64,000 nucleotides of DNA, taken from contig CAYPWL010000001.1 in NCBI GenBank assembly GCA_964414425.1, positions 62,001-126,000 on the forward strand, given 5' to 3'. The DNA is from GYS-P2D sp964414425 (lineage in GTDB: Bacteria; Bacteroidota; Bacteroidia; Chitinophagales; Saprospiraceae). This document shows, piece after piece, positions 52,149 to 61,015 of this stretch (its first letter is position 1; the number at the start of each line of letters is the position of its first letter). The notes under the pieces were generated by a model. That model was not told the origin of the DNA, did not search any database, and worked only from the letters and a program-made list of their open reading frames with translations. The translations under genes were made by a program, and so were the position numbers.

Positions 52149-53480
52149 ATGGCGAAAGTATTAATTAAGAATGGATTGGTGATAAATCGTGGCAAGTCAG
52201 CCGTAAAAGATCTGCTGATAGAGAATGATCGTATAACAAAAGTTGATAATAACATATCTGATGATACAGCCAAAGTTGTAGATGCCAGTGATAAGTGGGT
52301 GATGCCAGGAATCATAGATGATCAGGTACACTTCAGACAACCGGGATTAACACATAAAGCCAACTTATATACAGAATCACGGGCTGCTTTAGCGGGTGGT
52401 GTCACCTCTTATATGGAGATGCCCAATACTAAACCGCCAGCTGTGACTCAGACTGAGCTCGCCAAAAAGTATGTGGCAGCTGCAGGATCGTCCATTACGA
52501 ACTACTCATTTTATATGGGCGTGACCAACGATAATCTTACTGAAGTACTTAAGACTGACCCGTCTCAAGTCTGTGGAGTGAAAATATTTATGGGCAGTAG
52601 TACGGGTAATATGCTCGTTGATAATGAGAAAGCACTTGATGATGTATTCGCCCAATGCAAGATGCTTATCGCCACTCATTGTGAAGATGAAGAGACCATT
52701 AGACGAAATCTTGAAGAGTATAAGGCTTTAGGTCGTGAGTTAACTGCCCTGGATCATCCTATAATCCGTTCGAGAGAGGGATGTTATATATCTTCTTCTA
52801 AGGCTACTGCTCTTGCTAAGAAGCACAGTACAAGATTACACGTCTTACATATCAGTACTAAAGATGAGTTGGATCTATTTGACAATAGCATACCTCTAAT
52901 TGATAAGAAGATCACCTCAGAGGCCTGTGTACACCATATGTTCTTTAATACTGAAGACTATAAGAAGCTGGGAAATCAAATCAAGTGTAATCCAGCTATT
53001 AAAGACAAGAGTGATCAAGATGCAATATTTCAGGCCATGCTTGATGATCGCATAGATGTCATTGCTACTGATCACGCACCACATCTACCGATAGAAAAAA
53101 ACAAGCCGTACCTCGAAGCTCCAAGCGGTCTGCCATTAATTCAGCATACACTATTAATCATGATGGACTTCTATCATCGAGGGATGATCTCTAAGGAACG
53201 TATCGTCGAGAAGATGTGTCACAACCCCGCTATACTGTTTAGAGTGCAAGACAGAGGTTATTTGGATGAGGGAGCTAAAGCAGACATTGTCATCGTTGAC
53301 CCTAATAAAGAGCATATCATTAAGAAAGAAGACTTGTTTTATAAATGTCAATGGTCGCCTCTCGAAGGGTATAGCTTCAAAGGAGCTGTACAGAGAGTAT
53401 ATGTGAATGGCATCCAGAAATATCGCTCTGGTAAGATCATCAATCAATCATCTGGTGAGCGATTAACCTTTAAGGTTTAA
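52149..53480 (+). CDS. pyrC: Dihydroorotase (class I)
   Basis: A 443-residue amidohydrolase for pyrimidine synthesis. The carboxylated-Lys block is VKIFMGSSTG. Metal ligands are in THCEDEE, LHISTKDE and ATDHAPH. The first metal motif is DDQVHFRQPG: the usual HxH reads QxH, which I recall as a variant of this family in other Bacteroidota. Whether this still binds two metals is open. MPNTKPP and the C-terminal GYLDEGAKADIVIVD also fit. It is divergent from purK by 32 bp. Confidence 0.88.
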   Translation: MAKVLIKNGLVINRGKSAVKDLLIENDRITKVDNNISDDTAKVVDASDKWVMPGIIDDQVHFRQPGLTHKANLYTESRAALAGGVTSYMEMPNTKPPAVTQTELAKKYVAAAGSSITNYSFYMGVTNDNLTEVLKTDPSQVCGVKIFMGSSTGNMLVDNEKALDDVFAQCKMLIATHCEDEETIRRNLEEYKALGRELTALDHPIIRSREGCYISSSKATALAKKHSTRLHVLHISTKDELDLFDNSIPLIDKKITSEACVHHMFFNTEDYKKLGNQIKCNPAIKDKSDQDAIFQAMLDDRIDVIATDHAPHLPIEKNKPYLEAPSGLPLIQHTLLIMMDFYHRGMISKERIVEKMCHNPAILFRVQDRGYLDEGAKADIVIVDPNKEHIIKKEDLFYKCQWSPLEGYSFKGAVQRVYVNGIQKYRSGKIINQSSGERLTFKV

Positions 53481-53505
53481 TCCAAGTGTAGGAGTAAAGG
53501 GTCTC

Positions 53506-54024
53506 TTAAAAACTAATCTTGGACTTCGTGTTTTGGCATTTCTGCTTGAGACTGATCATTTTGAGGGCAGCATAAGCAGCCTCTTTGCCTTTATCGCCCT
53601 TGCTACCGTCAGCCCGTGCGACCGCCTGGGATTTGTCATTAGTCGTCAATACTCCAAATATAACAGGGGTACTGGACATCAGACTTAATTGAGAAATAGA
53701 CTTGGCTATGCTGTTGTTGATGTAGTCATCATGTTTGGTCTCGCCTTGGATAACACATCCTAAGCAGATTACAGCATCAGGTCGATTTGAAGAACCTATT
53801 ACAAACTTTGCTCCGAGCGGCAACTCAAATGATCCTGGTACGGTTATGAACTCAAGATGCTTTTCGTTGACGCCCAGAGATAAGAGCGCAGATTTGCAAG
53901 ACTCAGTTAAGACTGAGATAATGTCAGGATTCCACTCTGTATTAATGATAGTGACTTTCAGATTTTCTATATCCTCTATGCCGCAGCCGTCGAGGCTATA
54001 GATATTATCTGTAGGATTAGCCAT
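53506..54024 (-). CDS. ribH: 6,7-dimethyl-8-ribityllumazine synthase
   Basis: A 172-residue riboflavin pathway enzyme. The catalytic His is in QGETKHDDYI, and PGSFELPLGA and NTEWNPDII are typical. The C-terminal Arg-containing VARADGSKGDKGKEAA completes the active site. It makes lumazine from 3,4-dihydroxy-2-butanone phosphate and the pyrimidine intermediate. It follows the TPR gene by 7 nt in the same direction; this pairing near recF is a Bacteroidota habit. Confidence 0.95.
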   Translation of the reverse strand: MANPTDNIYSLDGCGIEDIENLKVTIINTEWNPDIISVLTESCKSALLSLGVNEKHLEFITVPGSFELPLGAKFVIGSSNRPDAVICLGCVIQGETKHDDYINNSIAKSISQLSLMSSTPVIFGVLTTNDKSQAVARADGSKGDKGKEAAYAALKMISLKQKCQNTKSKISF

Positions 54025-54031
54025 CCTCGTC

Positions 54032-54733
54032 TTAGTTCAACATTCCCAAGTACTTAGAAGCATCCTCTGCCTCTGGTGCTGATGGGAACTCAGCCTTTAA
54101 TCTATTAAAAGCTTTGGACGCCTGAGCAGTATCACCTTCTCTGTAAGCCAGAATACCCAACTTATGGAGATAGTATGGAGTAAGTACGCCAACATCTTTT
54201 GATGTAGCTTTACTATATGAGCTAAGGGCTTTATCGAAATCACCCATTTCGCTGTAGGCATCACCTAATGCACCGTATTTAGTGATTGATGTCACATTAC
54301 CTGACTCGTTATATGAGTTTAGATAAGAGATTGCATCCTCAAATCTTCCAAGATTTAAATAAGAAATACCGGCATAGTATTTAGCTATATTACCTGTTTT
54401 GGTACCGCCATAATTATCTATGATATCGAGAAATCCATCATATCCTCCACCTGGAGCTTCGAGAGCAAGAGCGAAAGAATCTTTCAAGAATTGCTGCTCT
54501 GCTTTATAGATTTGTTCTGTTGCTTCCTTCTCACGAGGAGCTTTGTACAAGAACTTATAAGCGAAGTAAGCACAGATTATTAATCCGATTAGACCCGCAG
54601 CTCCGATAATCATCATCTGATTGTCTTCGAAAAAATTTCCACCACCATTATTGTTGGATGGTAATTCTCCTTCACTTGAAACCACTTCGATGAATTCTCC
54701 ACCTCCGTCTCCTGTGTTACGTCTTCGTGACAT
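54032..54733 (-). CDS. Tetratricopeptide repeat membrane protein
   Basis: A 233-residue protein with one membrane helix (about residues 38-58, MMIIGAAGLIGLIICAYFAY) and about four TPR units (ISYLNLGRFEDAISYLNSY, GDAYSEMGDFDKALSSY, LGILAYREGDTAQASKAF). It probably faces the periplasm and binds partner proteins. The N-terminal tail is short, Gly/Asn-rich and begins MSRRRNTGDGGGEF. An exact -7 box lies 17 nt upstream. Confidence 0.85.
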   Translation of the reverse strand: MSRRRNTGDGGGEFIEVVSSEGELPSNNNGGGNFFEDNQMMIIGAAGLIGLIICAYFAYKFLYKAPREKEATEQIYKAEQQFLKDSFALALEAPGGGYDGFLDIIDNYGGTKTGNIAKYYAGISYLNLGRFEDAISYLNSYNESGNVTSITKYGALGDAYSEMGDFDKALSSYSKATSKDVGVLTPYYLHKLGILAYREGDTAQASKAFNRLKAEFPSAPEAEDASKYLGMLN

Positions 54734-54749
54734 GATCTAAAAATTTGCG

Positions 54750-54757
54750 CAAAAATA
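54750..54757 (-). promoter_or_regulatory. -7 box TATTTTTG for the TPR-ribH operon
   Basis: An exact TAnnTTTG match on the minus strand, 16 nt before the ATG at 54733. Confidence 0.5.
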
Positions 54758-54800
54758 TACAATTCTGCTTACAGATGATAAGCATATATTATTATTAATC

Positions 54801-55844
54801 TTAATCTCTTATGTATGGATAATCTTTCTGTACGTAATTATCCGTGTATAAGTCCTGTGCATCAGGTAGTGGCGAGTTCTCAGCGAATTCTGCAGCTTCT
54901 GCTATTTCCTCCTTGATCTTAGCTTTTATAGCATCAATTTCTTTTTGAGTCGCAATCTTGTTGCTGATAATTGTTTTCTCGGTTACAGAAATCGGATCTA
55001 AGTCTTTGTAATGAGCTAATTCCTCTTTTGTCCGGTACTTAGCAGGATCAGACACAGAATGACCTCTATAACGATACGTCTTAATTTCTAAGAAGTATGG
55101 CCCTTTACCTGCTCTGATATGAGCGGCTGCTTCCGCAAGAGCCTCATGAACGCTCTCAGGTGACATACCGTCAACAGCTTTATTAGGCATACTAAATGCG
55201 TCACCTACTTGGTGAATCTCAGTGACATTACTTGTACGCTTAACTGAGGTACCCATGGCATAACCATTGTTTTCACAGATATATAATACAGGAAGGTCCC
55301 AACTCATCGCCATGTTAAACGACTCATACAGTGCTCCTTGTCGTGATGCTCCGTCACCGAACATACATACAGCAATGTTATCAGTGCCTCTATATTTCTC
55401 GGCGAATCCAATACCGGTACCAATAGGGATCTGAGCCCCTACGATACCATTACCACCGAAGTAGTTTAATTCTTTGGAAAAGAAGTGCATACTACCTCCC
55501 TTACCGCCTACACATCCGTCGGCACGACCATATAGCTCAGCCATACATGACTTAGAGCTCAATCCTCTCGATAGAGCAACACCATGCTGTCTGTATGCAG
55601 TTACAACTTTGTCTTCTTGTCTCAGTGCAGATACCATACCTGCAGTGATAGCCTCCTGTCCGATATAGACATGACAGAATCCTCTAATCTTTTGCTGAGA
55701 GTAAGCCATTAACGCCCTTTCCTCAAATCTTCTTATTCTCAACATCACTTTATACCATTTTAGGTATGTCTCTTTGCCATATTTATTCTTTGGCTTTTTC
55801 GCAGATGTTTTCTTTCTTGTCGCTGTCTTAGTTGCTCCTGCCAT
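54801..55844 (-). CDS. pdhA: Pyruvate dehydrogenase E1 component, alpha subunit
   Basis: A 347-residue thiamine-diphosphate enzyme subunit. GGKGGSMHFF and the TPP motif GDGASRQGALYESFNMA are intact. The YRYRGHSVSDPAKYRTKEE loop near the C-terminus is typical of the alpha subunit and is phosphorylated in eukaryotes. With the beta subunit it decarboxylates pyruvate for the PDH complex. The beta subunit, E2 and E3 genes are not in the window. It is a single-gene unit with its own -7 box. Confidence 0.94.
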   Translation of the reverse strand: MAGATKTATRKKTSAKKPKNKYGKETYLKWYKVMLRIRRFEERALMAYSQQKIRGFCHVYIGQEAITAGMVSALRQEDKVVTAYRQHGVALSRGLSSKSCMAELYGRADGCVGGKGGSMHFFSKELNYFGGNGIVGAQIPIGTGIGFAEKYRGTDNIAVCMFGDGASRQGALYESFNMAMSWDLPVLYICENNGYAMGTSVKRTSNVTEIHQVGDAFSMPNKAVDGMSPESVHEALAEAAAHIRAGKGPYFLEIKTYRYRGHSVSDPAKYRTKEELAHYKDLDPISVTEKTIISNKIATQKEIDAIKAKIKEEIAEAAEFAENSPLPDAQDLYTDNYVQKDYPYIRD

Positions 55845-55861
55845 AAATGCATATTGAGCAA

Positions 55862-55869
55862 CAAAAATA
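55862..55869 (-). promoter_or_regulatory. -7 box TATTTTTG for pdhA
   Basis: An exact TAnnTTTG match on the minus strand, 17 nt before the ATG of pdhA. Confidence 0.5.
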
Positions 55870-55960
55870 AGGATTATATTAAGCTATATCTCTAGTGCCA
55901 GTAGATTTTATAATTAAAGAAAGAATTGCTTTAGTTTAGAATGCATACTTATGTACTCAA

Positions 55961-57055
55961 ATGAAAATAGAACGTCTCTCACTTCATAATTTCAAAAGTT
56001 ATAATGAGCTCTCTTTAGAATTCGACAATAGGGTGAATCTATTTTATGGTTTGAATGGGAGTGGCAAGACTAATTTATTGGATGCCATCTATTTCTTGTC
56101 GGTGTCCAAGAGTTATTTCTCAAGTGGAGACGGGTTCATTACAAGGCATAATCAGGACTTTTATCGAACTCATGGGATATTTAAAAATGACAAGTCGGCT
56201 TTTACAGTTTGTGTAAAGCGTGCCCAAAACGATAAGAAGACAATAGAGCTCCAAGGAAAGAAACTTAATACTGCATCCGAACTCATCGGAATCATACCGA
56301 TAGTCCTTGTCGCACCAGATGATATTAAGCTTGTCAAACAGGGAAGTAAGGAGCGCAGAGACTTTGTCAATCGTATGATCTGCATGTCGCACCGTCCCTA
56401 TCTATCTCAGTTGATTACGCATAACAGAGTTTTAGCACAAAAGAATGCATTGCTCAAGGCACCAGGGTCGATAGACTTTGACCTTTTGGATCAGTATAAT
56501 GGGCAACTTATTAAATTAGGGCGCTCTATTAGTAAGAGCCGAGCGACATTAACTGATCAGTTTAAAGATTACGTGAGTGACACCTATCGTCAGATATCAG
56601 ATAGCGCTGAAGAAGTAAATATCATATACCAAAGTCAGTTCCTATCCGACGGTATCGCCGATCAATATAAAGCCTTACAATCTGATGAGATTAGAAGTAA
56701 ACGGATCCTAATAGGAATCCACAAAGATGACTTTGAGTTCACAATTAACGAGAAACCACTCAAGAAAATAGGCTCACAAGGACAGATCAAATCGTTCGTT
56801 TATGCTCTACGGATAGGGGAGTATATGTATCTCAAAGACCACTTAGCAGAGAAGCCTATACTGATACTGGATGACTACTTTGAAAAATTGGACACCAAGA
56901 GACTTGAGCTCTTAACACGATTTCTAAAAGATGATACTTTTGATCAAGTATTCCTTTCTGATACGGAACTTGACCGCACTTCATCATTGTTGACTAAATT
57001 TGAGATCCCATTTAGTGCGTATCATATTCAGAATGGACAAATCCTAAAACAGTAA
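55961..57055 (+). CDS. recF: DNA replication and repair protein RecF
   Basis: A 364-residue SMC-like ATPase. Walker A is YGLNGSGKTNLLDA, the signature region SQGQIKSFVYALRI replaces the canonical LSxGQQ-type stretch, and Walker B is LILDDYFEKLD. RecF loads RecA onto gapped DNA. The following DUF721 gene starts 3 nt downstream, an order seen in many Bacteroidota near recF. It is divergent from pdhA. Confidence 0.93.
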   Translation: MKIERLSLHNFKSYNELSLEFDNRVNLFYGLNGSGKTNLLDAIYFLSVSKSYFSSGDGFITRHNQDFYRTHGIFKNDKSAFTVCVKRAQNDKKTIELQGKKLNTASELIGIIPIVLVAPDDIKLVKQGSKERRDFVNRMICMSHRPYLSQLITHNRVLAQKNALLKAPGSIDFDLLDQYNGQLIKLGRSISKSRATLTDQFKDYVSDTYRQISDSAEEVNIIYQSQFLSDGIADQYKALQSDEIRSKRILIGIHKDDFEFTINEKPLKKIGSQGQIKSFVYALRIGEYMYLKDHLAEKPILILDDYFEKLDTKRLELLTRFLKDDTFDQVFLSDTELDRTSSLLTKFEIPFSAYHIQNGQILKQ

Positions 57056-57058
57056 ATC

Positions 57059-57337
57059 ATGGACTTACATATCAAAGATGTCTTAAAGAACTTAGTCAAT
57101 GATTCGTCGATAAGCCAAGGGTATCAAAGCAACAGAGTAGAGCAATTCTGGAACGAGCGTATGCCTAAGAGCATCGTAAGTAGAACTACCAAAACTCAGG
57201 TCAGAGGAAGTACACTCCATCTCACCATTGACTCAGCAGCGCTTAGAAACGAGCTGTTCAATAGTAAAGTTAAGATCATCAATATGATTAATGATCACTT
57301 AGGCTCACAATTGATCAAAGAAGTAACTTTTCACTAA
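57059..57337 (+). CDS. DUF721 (DciA-like) protein
   Basis: A 92-residue basic protein of the DUF721 family. It carries VEQFWNERMP, the VRGSTLHLTIDSAALRNEL core and a C-terminal LIKEVTFH. DciA members load the replicative helicase in many bacteria. Whether this short form acts as a DciA loader is inferred from family and place. It is probably translated with recF. Its stop overlaps the convergent subtilase gene by 4 nt. Confidence 0.85.
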   Translation: MDLHIKDVLKNLVNDSSISQGYQSNRVEQFWNERMPKSIVSRTTKTQVRGSTLHLTIDSAALRNELFNSKVKIINMINDHLGSQLIKEVTFH

Positions 57338-59010
57338 GCACTTGGCTTAGTTCCTTTTATTTTCTTTTTCCCCTTCGTTTGCGAAGCCTTAATGAATGCT
57401 GCTTTTGCATTGACGATTCCATCCGATACCGATAGCTCACTGAACTGTACCATATCATCACTTCCAGGTTGTTTAACCATCGCATTCACTGGAGTTGTAG
57501 TTGAGAGTAAAATCTCTTTTACCTGAACCGCCGTGAGCTGAGGATAATAAGATCGTAACAATGCAGCAACACCCGCCACCACAGGAGCAGCCATACTTGT
57601 GCCTTGTTGTATCTGATAGGTATCGTCTGGGGTTGTAGAGTTTATATTCTGTCCAGGAGCGAACAGATCTACGTCCGCATCACCATAATTAGAAAACGTC
57701 GCTACGATATTTTCATCATTAGAATTAGTAATTGCTCCTACAGAAATCCAAGCTTTAGGCTTTTTCTTCTTCCAAAAGAGGAAACCTTTTGCTTTCTCAT
57801 AAGTATCATTTGGATAGTTATCAGCCACATCAATATTTTCAGATGAGTTACCTGCGGCATGTACTAATAGTACATCATGCTTCTCTGCATATCTCACGGC
57901 ATCGTCTACGAAACTCTTTTCTGGAGAAAGTCCTTTGCCAAAGCTCATATTTATAATCTGCGCTCCATTATCTACTGCATAGCGTATGGCGTTCGCAACA
58001 TCTTTATCGCGTTCATCTCCATCAGGTACAGCTCTGATCACCATAATGCGGGCATCTGCTGAGACACCATTGATACCAAGACCATTATTACGCTCTGCTG
58101 CTATGATACCTGATACATGCGTACCGTGAGTGGCATCAGGACCTTCTACAAGGTTATTGCCATAGCTTCTTTCATCAAAATCGTAGTAATTATCACCGAC
58201 GATACTACGTGGGTCAAAGTCAACATTGTAGTTGTACTTGAACTTATTTCCAAAGTAATTTAAAGCATCATATATATCTGGGGGTAGTAAGAGGCTTTCT
58301 ACATCGGTTAAGGTCGGAGTCGTCCCAATCTGATCTTCTACAGCCTGAATAACATTAGTAGAAACTTGAGCTTCCCGTGAAGTTCCTGTTTTTAGCGAGT
58401 CTATTAGAGCCGGAGATAGATCTCCATCACCCGTAAATTCATGTAAGTAGTCCAGGATGTCTTCGTAGAATACGATGGCGTTGTTATACTCATCATATCG
58501 TGATTTGCCCGTGCTAATCTCCTGCTCAATTTTGCGACCCCACTCATTATACTGGTTGTACTCTTCGAGCTCCTCACCACTAAGTCCTTGAGGATTACGA
58601 TCACCATATTTCTTTTGAAGTTTTGCATATTCACGAGTCATCTCGTAGGTGTCCGCACCAACTTGTCCGCCGTCTTTACCACCGATGAAGTTCCACCCAT
58701 TGACATCATCGATGTAACCATTGTTATCATCATCTATACCGTTACCAGGTATTTCGTCTGTATTAATCCAGATCTTATTAACGAGATCTACGTGTTCGAT
58801 GTCGACACCCGAGTCTATGACAGCTACAACTACAGAAGACCCTTTCTTGTCTTTGAGTATATTGGAGTAGAGGTCATCAGTACCAATGTTATAGGGGGTC
58901 TCTGCGGTTACTGAACCGTGGTACCAATTACTACTTTGTGCGTAGAGGCCACATGAAAACAAGAGCGATGAAATAACTAAAATTGAAAAAACTAATACTG
59001 CTTTAATCAC
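57334..59010 (-). CDS. Secreted S8 family serine protease (subtilisin-like)
   Basis: A 558-residue protease with a signal peptide (about residues 1-24). The Asp is in VVAVIDSGVDIEH, the His in DATHGTHVSGIIAA, and the Ser in GTSMAAPVVAGVAALL. A ~150-residue insertion (about 105-290) lies between the catalytic Asp and His and includes IDDDNNGYIDDVNGWNF. No T9SS tail is seen, so it is likely periplasmic or outer-membrane associated. The start is GTG at 59010; no ATG precedes the signal peptide. It overlaps DUF721 by 4 nt. Confidence 0.92.
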   Translation of the reverse strand: MIKAVLVFSILVISSLLFSCGLYAQSSNWYHGSVTAETPYNIGTDDLYSNILKDKKGSSVVVAVIDSGVDIEHVDLVNKIWINTDEIPGNGIDDDNNGYIDDVNGWNFIGGKDGGQVGADTYEMTREYAKLQKKYGDRNPQGLSGEELEEYNQYNEWGRKIEQEISTGKSRYDEYNNAIVFYEDILDYLHEFTGDGDLSPALIDSLKTGTSREAQVSTNVIQAVEDQIGTTPTLTDVESLLLPPDIYDALNYFGNKFKYNYNVDFDPRSIVGDNYYDFDERSYGNNLVEGPDATHGTHVSGIIAAERNNGLGINGVSADARIMVIRAVPDGDERDKDVANAIRYAVDNGAQIINMSFGKGLSPEKSFVDDAVRYAEKHDVLLVHAAGNSSENIDVADNYPNDTYEKAKGFLFWKKKKPKAWISVGAITNSNDENIVATFSNYGDADVDLFAPGQNINSTTPDDTYQIQQGTSMAAPVVAGVAALLRSYYPQLTAVQVKEILLSTTTPVNAMVKQPGSDDMVQFSELSVSDGIVNAKAAFIKASQTKGKKKIKGTKPSA

Positions 59011-59125
59011 TTTGATAATCTTTGAATCTACCTTATATAATCGCTAAGAATAAAGTTATGTTGCACTTTAGCTCACATTAACATTATTTTACAAGCGTCC
59101 AAAATTAGCTAAAACAGAATAAAGC

Positions 59126-61015
59126 TTGGGGTCTATATCAATTAACAAGGCATTATCCGACTTAAAACAGTATTGGAATTATGATTCTTTGCGCCCCAAG
59201 CAAGAAAAAGTTTTGACTGCGTTATCTCGAGATAAGAAGGTCTTAGCACTATTGCCTACAGGGGGAGGAAAGTCCTTATGTTACCAACTACCCGCTCTTC
59301 AATTAGAAGGGATTACGATTGTAATATCACCCCTTATTGCGTTAATGGAAGACCAAGTAAACGCACTTAAGAAAAAAGGGATTGTAGCGAAAGCCATTCA
59401 TTCTGGGCTAAACAATAAAGAAATAGATAGACTCCTGTCCAATATCAATTATGACAAAACGAAATTGCTATACATCTCGCCAGAGCGATTGAGATCAGAA
59501 GCTTTTATCAAAAGACTAAGTCAATATCATATCTCTATGCTTGCGGTGGATGAAGCACACTGTATCTCTCAATGGGGTCATGACTTTAGGCCGGCATATC
59601 AGTTGATCAAGGAATTTATTGCAATCAAGAAGCCTGATCGCATCATTGCCCTAACAGGTACGGCTAATGAAAACACAATTGATGAGATATGTACTCAACT
59701 TACGATCTCTCAATCAACTATTGTGCGAGACAGCTTCCTGCGTGATAACATCCGACTGAGCATACATAAGAGCAAGGATAAGATGAATGACATCTTACGT
59801 CATGTTAAGAAGATCCCACACAAGACAATTATCTATACTCGAAGTCGTCGTAATGTTGAGATGATTGCCGCTTTCTTGCAATCTCATAATATCCGTGCAC
59901 AGCACTATCATGCTGGAATATCATTCTTTGCTAAAAAGAAAATTCAAGATCAATTCCTAAATGGACAGATCCAAGTGGTAGCGTCAACCAATGCTTTTGG
60001 TATGGGTATTGATATACCGGACATTGCACAGATCATACACTATGACATACCTCCGTCACTGGAAGAGTATTATCAGGAAATCGGGCGGGCAGGTCGGAAT
60101 GGTGCTATGAGTAGTGCTGCCCTTCTATATAATCATGCAGATCTATCTTACCATCAATCTCGAGTTACAGCTGAGTTTCCCTCATTTGAGAACCTTTACT
60201 CAACTTATGTCAAGGTGCACCGATTTTATAATAACCTGATTAACGAAGGTGAAGGCAAGAGAAGAGCACTCGATATCGTACCACTGGCTAAACATATAGG
60301 CAAGAATAATAAGACAACACTAAACCTATTACAAGCCTTAGGTAAATTGAGCTGTCTATCCCTCGATAATAATCCAAGAGCGATCCATAGCATCAGATAT
60401 ACCGTCTCACCTCGAGTGTTGCGTGAAGTAAATCTAAATGAGTCACTCAGCCAAGTACGAGACTATCTCATGAGACACTATACAGATCATGCGGATGAAT
60501 GGAATAAGATCAATGTAGACCGTATGGCTACTAAATTGAAGTGTGATACTGTTGATGCGATCGGTTACATCAATCAGTTAAAAGCAAAGAGGCTCCTAAG
60601 TTATCATTGCTTAGATGAAGGATTGATCATTACGTTTAATGAGGGTCGATTAAATCAAAAGGACTTCAATTATAAAGCGAACCGATACCATAGGCTCAGA
60701 AAGATTAAAGAAGATAGATTGACGGCAATGCTGGGCTATATTGAGACAAAGACTTGCCTCAATAAATACTTGTTAGCGTACTTCAATGAAGAACATTCCG
60801 ATTCGTGCAAGCTCTGTAATCATTGTTTGAATCATAAGAAAACAGCACTCACCAAACAGGATATAGAGATCATGTCCCAAGCTCAACTTAGAGAGACTTT
60901 ATCTCAAGCAATATCTGAGAAAAATCGTGAGTTGCTCTATGCATTACAATCCATGTCAACGGAGGGCATCATTACCTTAGATATCAAGAGTGTGCTCGCT
61001 GATGAAGGGCTATGA
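59126..61015 (+). CDS. recQ: ATP-dependent DNA helicase RecQ
   Basis: A 629-residue superfamily 2 helicase. Motifs I-VI are visible: LLPTGGGKSLCYQLPAL, the DEAH box in LAVDEAHCISQWGHDFRPAY, FGMGIDIPDIAQIIHYD and QEIGRAGRNG. The zinc-binding Cys set is in the C-terminal part (TKTCLNKY and DSCKLCNHCL). A winged helix lies between; no HRDC domain is evident. It unwinds DNA 3' to 5' in repair. The start is TTG, because no ATG lies between it and the family N-terminus. Confidence 0.94.
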   Translation: MGSISINKALSDLKQYWNYDSLRPKQEKVLTALSRDKKVLALLPTGGGKSLCYQLPALQLEGITIVISPLIALMEDQVNALKKKGIVAKAIHSGLNNKEIDRLLSNINYDKTKLLYISPERLRSEAFIKRLSQYHISMLAVDEAHCISQWGHDFRPAYQLIKEFIAIKKPDRIIALTGTANENTIDEICTQLTISQSTIVRDSFLRDNIRLSIHKSKDKMNDILRHVKKIPHKTIIYTRSRRNVEMIAAFLQSHNIRAQHYHAGISFFAKKKIQDQFLNGQIQVVASTNAFGMGIDIPDIAQIIHYDIPPSLEEYYQEIGRAGRNGAMSSAALLYNHADLSYHQSRVTAEFPSFENLYSTYVKVHRFYNNLINEGEGKRRALDIVPLAKHIGKNNKTTLNLLQALGKLSCLSLDNNPRAIHSIRYTVSPRVLREVNLNESLSQVRDYLMRHYTDHADEWNKINVDRMATKLKCDTVDAIGYINQLKAKRLLSYHCLDEGLIITFNEGRLNQKDFNYKANRYHRLRKIKEDRLTAMLGYIETKTCLNKYLLAYFNEEHSDSCKLCNHCLNHKKTALTKQDIEIMSQAQLRETLSQAISEKNRELLYALQSMSTEGIITLDIKSVLADEGL

